Source of the DNA: Nocardia rhizosphaerihabitans | GTDB taxonomy: Bacteria; Actinomycetota; Actinomycetes; Mycobacteriales; Mycobacteriaceae | Length of the DNA: 64,000 nucleotides | Reading direction: 5' to 3' | NCBI RefSeq assembly: GCF_014646295.1 | Contig: NZ_BMNE01000003.1 | Span: 553,965 to 617,964 of the forward strand | Part shown: positions 27,626 to 35,541 of the stretch, piece by piece | Layout: every line of letters starts with the position of its first letter | Numbering within the stretch: the stretch's first letter is position 1 | Program-made: the position numbers and the translations under genes | Notes under the pieces: generated by a model | What the model was told of the DNA's origin: nothing | The model's input: the letters and a program-made list of their open reading frames with translations, nothing else | Databases searched by the model: none

Positions 27626-28345
27626 ATGAGTACCGACCGACCAGGACCGCGGGCACTGGCTCGCGCCCAGACGATCGCCGACATCAAACGGATCGGCCGG
27701 GAGCACCTCGCGTCGCAGGGCGCCGCGGCACTGTCCCTGCGCGCTGTCGCCCGTGATCTGGGCGTCGTGTCCTCGGCGGTGTACCGATACGTGCGCAGTC
27801 GTGACGAACTGCTGACCATGCTCGTGGTGGACGGCTACAACGCGCTCGGCGACGCGGTCGACGCCGCACTGGCCGAGGCACCCGACGATCCGGCGACCCG
27901 ATTCCGGACGGTCGCGCGGACGGTCCGGGCGTGGGCGCTGGCCGAGCCCGCCTGGTACGGCTTGCTCTTCGGCACCCCCGTGCCCGGCTACGCCGCGCCC
28001 GCCGAGGACACCGAAGCGCCCGGCGTGCGGGTGATCGCGACGCTGCTCGGCATCGTCGACAGCGCCTACCGCGCCGGGCAGCTCAGCGCCCCCACCGCGG
28101 AACCGGTGATCTCACCATCCACCGCGGGCGATTTCTCCGCTATCCGTGAGCAGTTCGGCCTGGCCGCCCCGGACTGGCTGATCGCCGTCGCCCTCACCGC
28201 CTGGACGACCCTGTTCGGCGCCGTGAACTTCGACGTCTTCGACATGTACGGCCGCGATACCTTCGCCGATCGGGCCGAAGTGTTCGACTTGCAGGTCGAC
28301 CAGTTGCTGCGGATGCTCGGCTTCACGCAGGTTGCCACGAACTAG
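27626..28345 (+). CDS. TetR-family transcriptional regulator
   Basis: A 239-residue TetR regulator. The helix-turn-helix is ALSLRAVARDLGVVSSAVYRYVRSRDELLTML, preceded by the usual first helix IKRIGREHLASQG. The C-terminal domain (residues about 85-235) resembles the TetR_C WHG-type domain of actinobacterial regulators. The ATG at 27626 is 7 bases after the MerR stop. Two regulators in one operon beside choD suggest layered control of sterol or alcohol oxidation, which is inferred. Ligand unknown. Confidence 0.92.
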   Translation: MSTDRPGPRALARAQTIADIKRIGREHLASQGAAALSLRAVARDLGVVSSAVYRYVRSRDELLTMLVVDGYNALGDAVDAALAEAPDDPATRFRTVARTVRAWALAEPAWYGLLFGTPVPGYAAPAEDTEAPGVRVIATLLGIVDSAYRAGQLSAPTAEPVISPSTAGDFSAIREQFGLAAPDWLIAVALTAWTTLFGAVNFDVFDMYGRDTFADRAEVFDLQVDQLLRMLGFTQVATN

Positions 28346-28484
28346 CCATTCGGTTCGGAGCGTCGGACCGCCTACCGTAGACCGGTCGGTACGGTAGCGA
28401 ACGAGGTGATTCCCGCGGTATGTGGGGTGAGAGATGTGTGAACGGCGATGTCCACCGGTGTCGCCAACGAACGGGAGTGCCCGA

Positions 28485-29078
28485 GTGAATTCTCGCGAGG
28501 AGATCTTGCGCCGAGTCCGTGACAGGCTGCTAGACCTACCCGACGACGAGCGTCGGGTGCCGATGCGCCGTACGTCGGGCCACGGTGACGACGTCGATCC
28601 GGCCGAACGGGCGGCCGTACTCACCCGATTCGCCGACCGGTTGCGCGAACACGGCTCGCTCGTGCGAACCGTCGACATCGCGGGCCTGCCCGCCGCGGTC
28701 GCGGACGTGCTCTACGGCATGAGCGCGAGCTCGGTCCTGGCGGCCGTCGAACCGGGTCCGGCCTGGCTCGATCACTGGGCGAGCGCACCGGGTCACCAGG
28801 TCGTGCACGGAGGCTCCGGCACCACCGAAGCCGGTGACGCGGTGGTCCGCGACGTCGTCGCCGGCGACGCATCGAGCGGTTCGCTGGCACTGGACGTCGA
28901 TGGTGGTCCCGCCGTCTCCGAGGCGATCCCGCAAGTCTGCGTAGTCCGCGCCGACCGAGTCTTCGGCTCCCTCCCCGACGCCCTCGACCGCCTCGACCCC
29001 CGTCGCCCCCTGGTCTGGCTCGGCGGCCCCGGCGATGCCGGGCTGGCCCGCCAACTGGTCGTCCTCCTCGTCGAGTAG
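28485..29078 (+). CDS. LutC/LldG-family protein, orphan and shortened
   Basis: A 197-residue protein with the LutC (lactate utilisation protein C, DUF162) start SREEILRRVRDRLLD and the late VCVVRADRVFGSLPDALDRLDPRRPLVWLGGP. In ordinary LutC the GPSATADIE...VEGVHGP motif follows; here it is replaced by the short GPGDAGLARQL, and the GVTGVDFAIAETGT-like segment is also degenerate. LutC normally works with LutA and LutB in L-lactate oxidation, and neither is next to it. It may have lost that role. The GTG start at 28485 is preceded by GGGAG. Confidence 0.75.
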   Translation: MNSREEILRRVRDRLLDLPDDERRVPMRRTSGHGDDVDPAERAAVLTRFADRLREHGSLVRTVDIAGLPAAVADVLYGMSASSVLAAVEPGPAWLDHWASAPGHQVVHGGSGTTEAGDAVVRDVVAGDASSGSLALDVDGGPAVSEAIPQVCVVRADRVFGSLPDALDRLDPRRPLVWLGGPGDAGLARQLVVLLVE

Positions 29079-29208
29079 TCGAAGACGGACGGCTGATCAC
29101 AAGTCGGCGTGGTGGGTTGTGTGGGACTGGGAGTCTCAGTTATTCTCGGGGTAACCGGTGTGACGGCGCTTACAGTGCCCGCGCCGGACGCGAACCGAGG
29201 AGGCACCG

Positions 29209-30207
29209 ATGACGCTGACCGAATCGAGCCGTGGCGGACTCATCACCGAGGAGTACCGAGATGCGCTGGCGACCCTTTCACAGGGGTCCGTCGACCGGCA
29301 TTTCGATCCCTACCTCGATATCGATTGGGATTCGCCGGAGCTCGCTCTTGACCCGAACGATGTGCGCTGGGTGCTCTCGCCCGAGGTCGATCCGCTGGGC
29401 GCGACCCAGTGGTACCGCGACCAGCCGCTCGACAAGCAGGTCGCGATCGGCAAATGGCGCACCGCCAATGTCATCAAGGTCGGCGCTGCCTTCGAGAGCA
29501 TCCTGATCCGCGGAATGATGCAGTACATCATGAAGCTGCCCAACGGCTCGCCCGAGTTCCGGTACTGCTTGCACGAGATGACCGAAGAGTGCAACCACAT
29601 CCAGATGTTCCAGGAACTGATCAACCGCATCGGCGTCGACGTGCCGGGCATGCGGCCGCTGTTCAAGGCGCTCTCCCCGCTGATCGGCGTCGCGGGCGGC
29701 TACGCCCACACGATCCTGTTCATCGGCATCCTCGGTGGCGAGGAACCGATCGACCACTACCAGAAGGCCGTCATCCGCGAGGGTTCGTCGATGCCGCCGA
29801 TGGTGTTGCGCACCATGGAGATCCACATCGCCGAGGAAGCGCGCCACATCTCCTTCGCGGGCGAATTCCTCGCCGCGCATATCGGGCGGATGGGCAAGTT
29901 CAACCGTGGCGTGTGTTCGGTGGCGTTCCCGATCGCCATGCGCTGGCTCGCCGGGGAGATCATGGCGCCGCCGCGGTCGTTCGAGCGGGAGTTCGACATT
30001 CCGCACGAGGTGATCGAGCAGGCCTTCTGGAAGTCGGAGCACTCCCAGAAGATCCTGTCCGGCTACTTCGGCGACATGCGCAAGCTGGCCGACGACCTGG
30101 GCCTGATGAACCCGATCGCGCGACGGACGTGGCGGGCGCTCGGCGTCGACGGACCCATCTCGCGCTACCGTAGCGAGCCCGAGCGCGGCACACGCCGGAT
30201 CGCGTGA
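29209..30207 (+). CDS. AurF-family diiron oxygenase
   Basis: A 332-residue protein of the AurF (p-aminobenzoate N-oxygenase) family, non-heme diiron enzymes that oxidise aryl amines or similar groups. The iron-ligand motifs are HEMTEECNH at residues 122-130 and HIAEEARH at residues 206-213, both as in AurF. The start at 29209 has GAGGAGG six bases upstream. Homologues occur widely in mycobacteria and Nocardia outside biosynthetic clusters, with unknown physiological substrates. It is followed by an opposing TetR gene 22 bases away; the TetR's promoter is on the far side, so a regulatory link is uncertain. Confidence 0.88.
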   Translation: MTLTESSRGGLITEEYRDALATLSQGSVDRHFDPYLDIDWDSPELALDPNDVRWVLSPEVDPLGATQWYRDQPLDKQVAIGKWRTANVIKVGAAFESILIRGMMQYIMKLPNGSPEFRYCLHEMTEECNHIQMFQELINRIGVDVPGMRPLFKALSPLIGVAGGYAHTILFIGILGGEEPIDHYQKAVIREGSSMPPMVLRTMEIHIAEEARHISFAGEFLAAHIGRMGKFNRGVCSVAFPIAMRWLAGEIMAPPRSFEREFDIPHEVIEQAFWKSEHSQKILSGYFGDMRKLADDLGLMNPIARRTWRALGVDGPISRYRSEPERGTRRIA

Positions 30208-30228
30208 ATGCCGACCGGTGGCGGTGGC

Positions 30229-30954
30229 TCAGCCGGCACCGGTGGCCAGCTGGGAAATGATCTCGACGAGCTGCTGATCGGGATCGAGGGTGAGACCGTG
30301 CCTGCGAGCGACGCCGTCGACGACGTGCCAGGCGTAGGAGGCGACCTCCTCGATCAGCTGCTCCCTGGTCAGGACCGGATTCGGGTCGTTGGCCCAGCGG
30401 GTGACGGTGGCTTCGGTCATCGACACGATGGCGAAGGTCATGGTGTCGGCCGAGCCGTCGTCGGTCACGCCGACGACACCGGCGAGACCGGTGACCAGCG
30501 CCCTGGTCGACGCGGCGATGGTTCCGATCAGCGCGCTCATCGCGTCGACATCGGGATCGGTCTCCGACGGGCCGGTGCGCAGGAACTCGTGCAGCCGCGG
30601 ATGCTCCTCGATCCAGGTGACCACGCCGCCGACGGTGCGCACGAGGATTTCGCGGATGGACCCGTCGCCGATATCGAGGGCGTCGTCGATGTCGGCGACG
30701 AATCGGTCCGCGATCTCGCTCCTGATCCGGCGATCCAGCTCGTCACGACCGGCGAACTGCCGGTAGACGACGGATTTCGCGAGGCCGGCGTTCTCGGCGA
30801 TCTGCACGATCGGGACTTCGACGCCGGCGGGCGCCTGCTCGATCAACTCGACCGCCGACAGCACGATCCGCTCCCGGCGGCTGTCGTTGTGCGGCTGCCA
30901 TCGGGCTTGTCTGCCGCTCACGGCGCTGGAGGGGCGTGACGTTGCGCTCGACAC
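30229..30954 (-). CDS. TetR-family transcriptional regulator
   Basis: A 241-residue TetR-type protein. The DNA-binding segment is SRRERIVLSAVELIEQAP followed by VPIVQIAENAGLAKSVVYRQFAGRDELDRRI. The GTG at 30954 was chosen as the start; it follows TACACT by 7 bases, so a nearly leaderless transcript is possible. A GTG at 30921 is an alternative. The opposing GH1 gene ends 39 bases upstream on the same strand, so the two genes share direction and could be partly co-transcribed. Targets unknown. Confidence 0.88.
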   Translation of the reverse strand: MSSATSRPSSAVSGRQARWQPHNDSRRERIVLSAVELIEQAPAGVEVPIVQIAENAGLAKSVVYRQFAGRDELDRRIRSEIADRFVADIDDALDIGDGSIREILVRTVGGVVTWIEEHPRLHEFLRTGPSETDPDVDAMSALIGTIAASTRALVTGLAGVVGVTDDGSADTMTFAIVSMTEATVTRWANDPNPVLTREQLIEEVASYAWHVVDGVARRHGLTLDPDQQLVEIISQLATGAG

Positions 30955-30992
30955 CCGCCCGAGTGTAGAGCACCCGGCGGGTCCCGAAACCG

Positions 30993-32315
30993 CTACCGCG
31001 GGACCGACACAGGATCGGTGCAGCTGGTCAATGCGTCGACCAGGGAGCACGGCACGGGTCCGCGCGTCGGTCGATAACCGGCGGGGACGCCACCGAGCGC
31101 GGTGATCGCCCGGTAGGCCGCGACGGCGTCGGTCGGCTTACGGGAGAGGGTGGGGTCGGTGAGCACGTCGACCGTGTAGAGGCCGAACCGTGGTGTGTAG
31201 GAACCCCATTCGTAGTTGTCGGTGAGGCTCCAGTAGTTGTAGCCCATCAGCGGGATGCCGTCGGCGACGGCGCGCTGCAACCAGTAGACGGTGTCGCGCA
31301 GCGAATCGGCACGGGTGTAGCCGTCCGCGCGTGGCAGCCCGTTCTCGGTGGGGATGCCGTTCTCGACGATGTAGAGGGGCTTGCCGGGGAAGCGGCGCGC
31401 GTAGTGATCGAGCGCGTAGTAGATGCCTTCGGCCTGCAGCGGAATCGTCCAGAGCCGGTCGAAATCGGGGACGGCGAGCTGGGTGGGGGACAGACCGTAG
31501 TAGTAGTCGATGCCGATGTAGTCCAGGCGGGCCGAGATCCGGTCGATCAGTGGGCCGCTGACCGCGTCGTCGGCGGCGGGGATGTAGGCGACATTGCTGG
31601 TGACCTGGGCGCCGGGCTGCACGGCATGGATGTAGTCGTAGATGCTGTTGTGCGCCTGCGTGATTCGTTCACCCATGGTGAGTGCGTCGGTCGTGCCGAT
31701 ACCGCCGCGACGCAGCTCGTTGACCAGATAGAACGTCGGCTCGTTGAAGGTCACCCAGAGCGGGTCGACGCCGGCGAAGCGGTCGACCACGCGCCGGGCG
31801 TTCGCCAGCCAGTTCGTCACGATGTCGGGATCGCGCCAGCCGCCCCGATCGGCGGCCCAGCCCGGGTACACCCAGTGGTCGAGGGTCAGCATCGGGCGCA
31901 TGCCCGCGTCGGTGATCGCCCGGACGACATCGTCGTAGAAGGCGAGTGCGCTCTCGTCCCAGACGCCGGGTTGCGGTTGCACCCGAGCCCATTCGATGCC
32001 GATGCGGTACACGCGCACACCGAGATCCGCGGCGAGGGCGATGTCGGATCGGTAGCGCGTGCGGAAGTCGACCGAGTTCAGATACGGGTCGTGCGTGGCG
32101 CCCGATTCGGCGTATCGGCGCCAATTGCTGTCCGGCGCATCGCCTTCGGCTTGGAAGCCGGACGCTGCCACGCCCCAGAGGAATTCGGGTCCGAGGGGCG
32201 CCAACTGGGCGGGTGCGGGAGGTCGAGCGAGGGTGGGGGAGAGGCTGGCCGGGAGCAGGGTCGCGGCGGCCAAGGCGATCGTGACAAGGAATCGGCGACC
32301 ACTGGGGGAGGGCAT
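30993..32315 (-). CDS. Exported family 1 glycoside hydrolase
   Basis: A 440-residue protein with a signal peptide (MPSPSGRRFLVTIALAAATLLPA, cleavage near LARPPAP) and a GH1 TIM-barrel. It shows FLWGVAASGFQAEG at the start of the domain, the acid/base Glu in VTFNEPTF near residue 191, and the nucleophile Glu in YIVENGIP near residue 317, then NYWSLTDNYEW. GH1 enzymes are beta-glucosidases or beta-galactosidases. The ATG at 32315 is preferred over 32333 because AGGAG is correctly spaced before it. It is exported, so it probably trims external or cell-wall glycans. The exact sugar cannot be read. Confidence 0.9.
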   Translation of the reverse strand: MPSPSGRRFLVTIALAAATLLPASLSPTLARPPAPAQLAPLGPEFLWGVAASGFQAEGDAPDSNWRRYAESGATHDPYLNSVDFRTRYRSDIALAADLGVRVYRIGIEWARVQPQPGVWDESALAFYDDVVRAITDAGMRPMLTLDHWVYPGWAADRGGWRDPDIVTNWLANARRVVDRFAGVDPLWVTFNEPTFYLVNELRRGGIGTTDALTMGERITQAHNSIYDYIHAVQPGAQVTSNVAYIPAADDAVSGPLIDRISARLDYIGIDYYYGLSPTQLAVPDFDRLWTIPLQAEGIYYALDHYARRFPGKPLYIVENGIPTENGLPRADGYTRADSLRDTVYWLQRAVADGIPLMGYNYWSLTDNYEWGSYTPRFGLYTVDVLTDPTLSRKPTDAVAAYRAITALGGVPAGYRPTRGPVPCSLVDALTSCTDPVSVPR

Positions 32316-32660
32316 GACACTCGCTCCTGGCATGAAAGGGGGAGGGGAGTGTTTCAGTGTGCGGCATCGGGCAGGTTGATTCCGGGAATCAGGTCGGTGC
32401 GGCGGCGAACGAACTCAAAGTCCATATACAACATGTCAATACGTAGATATGCGCATCTACTTATAAAAGATCCTCTTCGTTCCATCGACGTCCGCCACCG
32501 ATACCAGCGATCTCCTCATTTCTCGACAACTCACCAGCACAGACGAGGGAGGGCGGCAGGCTCCGCATGTCGTGACGGCTCTCCGGGGAGTCGAGTGAGT
32601 TGCCTCTCAGGGGGCCGTCCTGAGTCGATGGATCCGTTTCCCTCGAGCCAGGATTCGAGG
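32316..32660. promoter_or_regulatory. Intergenic region with AT-rich inverted repeat
   Basis: The 345 bases between the divergent GH1 and F420-enzyme genes include the most AT-rich patch of this part of the window (about 32405-32475). It contains GTAGAT at 32442-32447 and ATCTAC at 32454-32459, perfect 6-base arms around ATGCGC, a plausible regulator site. No gene is supported here. Confidence 0.45.
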
Positions 32661-33143
32661 ATGGCGTGGAATCCCTTACCTGCCCTCGCACGCGAATTCG
32701 CCACCCAGCCCTGGGTGATGCGTGGCGCTGGCGTCGTCTTACCGGCCGAACGACTGCTACGCAGGCTCAGCGGCGGCCGGTGGGGAGTTCTGGACCTGGC
32801 CGGCCTCCCGTCGATCGAGGTCACCGTGGTCGGCCGCAAGTCAGGCCAGCCGCGGACCACGTCACTGCTGTGCGTCCCGGACGGCGACGGCTTCTATCTC
32901 GTCGGCTCGAACTGGGGCAAGCCGCAGCATCCGGCATGGTCGGCGAACCTGCGCGCGGCCCGCACCGCCTCGGTTCGCTACAACAGCAGCTCGTCGTTCC
33001 CGGTGACGGTCATGGAGATCACCGGCGTCGAGCGAAAGCGCGTCTGGGATCAGGTCGTGGAGTTCTGGCCCGGCTACGAGATGGAGTTCGAACTCTCCGG
33101 CGGCCGCGAGTTCCGCATCTTCCGGCTGGACCGGATCAGCTGA
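32661..33143 (+). CDS. Deazaflavin (F420)-dependent nitroreductase, Ddn family
   Basis: A 160-residue split-barrel protein of the Ddn/FDOR-A type. Characteristic segments are EVTVVGRKSGQPRTTSLLCV, DGDGFYLVGSNWGKPQHPAWSANLRA and VWDQVVEFWPGYEMEFE, closely following mycobacterial Ddn. These proteins use reduced cofactor F420 to reduce quinones and nitro-compounds at the membrane. The ATG at 32661 matches the usual family N-terminus; an ATG at 32628 is in frame upstream. It ends three bases from the opposing recombinase stop, an unusually tight junction. Confidence 0.9.
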   Translation: MAWNPLPALAREFATQPWVMRGAGVVLPAERLLRRLSGGRWGVLDLAGLPSIEVTVVGRKSGQPRTTSLLCVPDGDGFYLVGSNWGKPQHPAWSANLRAARTASVRYNSSSSFPVTVMEITGVERKRVWDQVVEFWPGYEMEFELSGGREFRIFRLDRIS

Positions 33144-33146
33144 TCG

Positions 33147-34355
33147 TCACAGACCGAGCTTGGTGACGGCATTGTCCTCGAGCGGGTTCGCGGTGCGGAT
33201 GTAGCCGTGCACCGTGCGCGGGTTCGCCCAGCGGCCCTGGCGCATGATCTCGCGGTCGCTGGCGCCGCCGAGTGCGGCTTGGGTGGCGAAGCCGGCCCGC
33301 AGCGAGTGGCCGGAGAACAGGTCGGGGTCGAGGCCCGCCCGTGCGGCGTAGCGTTTGACCAGCTCGGCGACCGCTCGCCCGGACAGCGGCGCTGCGCCGA
33401 TGGAACCGTGCCGGTTGATGGTGGGGAACAGCGGTCGCTCGGTGTCTGTGCTGAGTGGCGTGCCGGTGAAGCCGTGGCAGCGGTGGATCGTGGTGTCGGG
33501 CACGGGGTGATCGGCCGTCCACGAGCGGGTGCCGGGATCGCCCGCGTCGGCGTGGACCTCCAGGAGGCGGACCCAGTCGGCGAACGCGCAGATCGGGCAG
33601 GTCCGGGGGTGTTTGCCGCGAGGCAGGGCGATGCGCTGTTCGGCGACGCCGGTGGGGTCGGTCTTCGTGGTCGGCAGGTGCACGACGAGCAGTGGTTCGC
33701 CGGTGGTGTGGTCGGTGCGTACATGTACGTCACTGATCCGCAGGCCCGCGAGCTCGCTGCGCCGCAGGGCGCCGGCGAATCCGACCAGCAGTGCGAGGGC
33801 ATCGCGGCGGCGGGCTGGTTCGGTGGGCCAGCCGGGTTCGGGAAGTTCGGCGAGGAGTTGATCGAGGGTGTGCAGCAGGACCGGCCGTTTGCGGGTCGGC
33901 GGGGTGCGCCGGGTGCGCCGGATGCCGCGCAACGTGAGCCGGACGACGTCGGAACGCGTCGGCGAGGGGAGTCCGTTGGCCGCGTGGACTGCGGCGATGG
34001 CGGCGGACTTGCGGTCCAGTGTCGCGGGGCTGAAGGCCCAGGCGCCGCTCTCGCGTCGGGCATCGGCGGCCGCGGCGAGATACACGGCGACATCGAGTGG
34101 GTCGGCGGGCAGCGCCTGGCGTTGCTCGGCCACGCACCAGCCCGCCCACGCGATCCAGTCCGTGCGGTAGGCGCGCAGGGTGTTGGCCGACTGGGAGGCC
34201 TCGAGGTAGCGGCGCAGGGAATCGGCCTGGCCGTCGTCGAATCGTTCGCGGACCAGACGCAGGGCGGCGGTGTCGACGAGAACGCTGCGCACGCCGCGGC
34301 GCAGCTCGGTCCGTACCTGTTCGGGAAGGACGACCGCTGCGTCGCTGCCGCTCAC
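33147..34355 (-). CDS. Tyrosine recombinase/integrase
   Basis: A 402-residue site-specific recombinase. An N-terminal SAM-like DNA-binding domain (SANTLRAYRTDWIAWAGWC) precedes the catalytic domain with Arg in GALRRSELAG near residue 200, Lys in TKTD, His-x-x-Arg in HSLRAGFAT near residue 352, and the nucleophile Tyr in VHGYIR near residue 383. GTG 34355 was chosen because GAGGAG is seven bases upstream. No tRNA, excisionase or phage genes are adjacent, so it is either a lone relic of an integrated element or a housekeeping-type integrase. A small unknown gene follows upstream on the same strand. Confidence 0.93.
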   Translation of the reverse strand: MSGSDAAVVLPEQVRTELRRGVRSVLVDTAALRLVRERFDDGQADSLRRYLEASQSANTLRAYRTDWIAWAGWCVAEQRQALPADPLDVAVYLAAAADARRESGAWAFSPATLDRKSAAIAAVHAANGLPSPTRSDVVRLTLRGIRRTRRTPPTRKRPVLLHTLDQLLAELPEPGWPTEPARRRDALALLVGFAGALRRSELAGLRISDVHVRTDHTTGEPLLVVHLPTTKTDPTGVAEQRIALPRGKHPRTCPICAFADWVRLLEVHADAGDPGTRSWTADHPVPDTTIHRCHGFTGTPLSTDTERPLFPTINRHGSIGAAPLSGRAVAELVKRYAARAGLDPDLFSGHSLRAGFATQAALGGASDREIMRQGRWANPRTVHGYIRTANPLEDNAVTKLGL

Positions 34356-34428
34356 GTCGCCACTCCTCGCGTGAATCACTCTGTCGCCGATGACTCCTGG
34401 CGTTCGAGCCTAGGTCATCGGCACGCGA

Positions 34429-34668
34429 TCACGGCATCTCCGCGAGCTCGGCGAGCTTGGTGTGGATGTACGCGGCGAGCCGGTGCCGCCCCGCGGTGGT
34501 GAGGAAACTGGTGTCACCGAGTCGCGGAAAATGGTCATCGACGTGGTCCGACGGTGTTTCGGCGACGTCCCTGGAATCGCCGACTAGTTCGAGATGTGCC
34601 GGATGTTGCTGGGGGAGAGGAACATTCGGCACCTCCGTGTCGGCGTGCGTTGCTCCGTGGCGTACCAT
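34429..34668 (-). CDS. Small hypothetical protein
   Basis: A 79-residue frame encoding an acidic protein rich in His and Asp (VDDHFPRLGDTSFLTTAGRHRLAAYIHTKLAELAEMP). The C-terminal half could form an amphipathic helix. The ribosome site is weak. It lies between the HxlR regulator and the recombinase on the same strand, so it may belong to either. I do not recognise any family, and the call rests on frame length and amino acid composition. Confidence 0.45.
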   Translation of the reverse strand: MVRHGATHADTEVPNVPLPQQHPAHLELVGDSRDVAETPSDHVDDHFPRLGDTSFLTTAGRHRLAAYIHTKLAELAEMP

Positions 34669-34749
34669 GACGAAACCCTAACGTTTTGATTACGGCCGTT
34701 GCCAACATGACAGGCCAGGTAGTGATAACTGCCACGTTTTCAATTCAAG

Positions 34750-35451
34750 TCAGGACGCGCGGGCGGTCGTGTCCTCGGCCATGGCCGATTCGCGGACGTA
34801 TCCGGCGACGGGGCTCAGTCGCAGGACGGTCGGCATGCGGCGGGTGAGGGCGGGTGGACCGGTGAATACCACTCGGCCGGTGTGCTGGGCGTGACTCAGT
34901 GGCATACGGCCCAGCCACACTTCGTAGAGCGTTGCCACGTCCGCGACGATGGTGACGTCGACCGGGTAGCCGGGATCGGTTTCGCACACCGAGGGCGCGG
35001 CGCCTTCGACGACGATCCAGAACCGTCGCACGTCGTCGGTGAAACGGATGTGCAGGACGTTTCGTCGGCCGGGAAGGCTCGAAGTGTCGACGCGGGTGTG
35101 CATCCACCAGACGAGCAGCGCCGCGTCGAGCTCTTCGTCGCGGGGTGCTCCGAATGTCCAGCGTGCGCCCCATTCGCCCAGGCCGAACAGGATCGGCTGG
35201 AGTTGGGTGCCCGCGTCGGTGAGCAGGTGTTCGGTGCCGATCTTCTCGATCAGCCCGGCGCGTTCGAACTGGCGCAGGCGTTTGGCGAGCAGGCTGCGGG
35301 AGAGTCCGGGGAGGCCGCGGGCGAGGTCGTTGAAGCGGGTGGTGCCGAGGGAAAGGTCGCGCAGGATCAGCAGCGACCAGCGTTCGCCGAGCACGTCGAG
35401 CGCGCGGGAGATGGGGCAGTACTGGCCGTAGCCTGCGGTCGTAGTCGTCAT
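34750..35451 (-). CDS. HxlR-family regulator with C-terminal SCP2-like domain
   Basis: A 233-residue regulator. The HxlR winged helix begins YCPISRALDVLGERWSLLILRDLSLGTTRFNDLARGLPGLSRSLLAKRL, the diagnostic C-P-x-x-x-A-L start, and continues LERAGLIEK. The C-terminal half has an SCP2/DUF-like domain (VEGAAPSVCETDPGYPVDVTIV, LYEVWLGRMPLSHA), a combination seen in actinobacterial HxlR proteins. ATG 35451 has GAGGTG upstream; an upstream ATG at 35475 is an alternative. It is divergent from the acyl-CoA dehydrogenase-like gene and probably binds the tandem sites between them. Confidence 0.9.
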   Translation of the reverse strand: MTTTTAGYGQYCPISRALDVLGERWSLLILRDLSLGTTRFNDLARGLPGLSRSLLAKRLRQFERAGLIEKIGTEHLLTDAGTQLQPILFGLGEWGARWTFGAPRDEELDAALLVWWMHTRVDTSSLPGRRNVLHIRFTDDVRRFWIVVEGAAPSVCETDPGYPVDVTIVADVATLYEVWLGRMPLSHAQHTGRVVFTGPPALTRRMPTVLRLSPVAGYVRESAMAEDTTARAS

Positions 35452-35469
35452 GGTCACCTCACCGACGGG

Positions 35470-35506
35470 GTCCACTTTCAGGACCGGGGGAGTCCACTTT
35501 CTGGAC
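35470..35506. promoter_or_regulatory. Tandem HxlR-type operator
   Basis: Two nearly identical 15-base sites, GTCCACTTTCAGGAC at 35470-35484 and GTCCACTTTCTGGAC at 35492-35506, each with GTCC/GGAC arms, lie 22 bases centre-to-centre apart (two helical turns) in the 90-base gap between the divergent genes. Position and spacing make them the probable binding sites of the HxlR protein. Confidence 0.8.
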
Positions 35507-35541
35507 TATCTGGTTATCGCGGCGGTTCCTACCTTCGAAAC

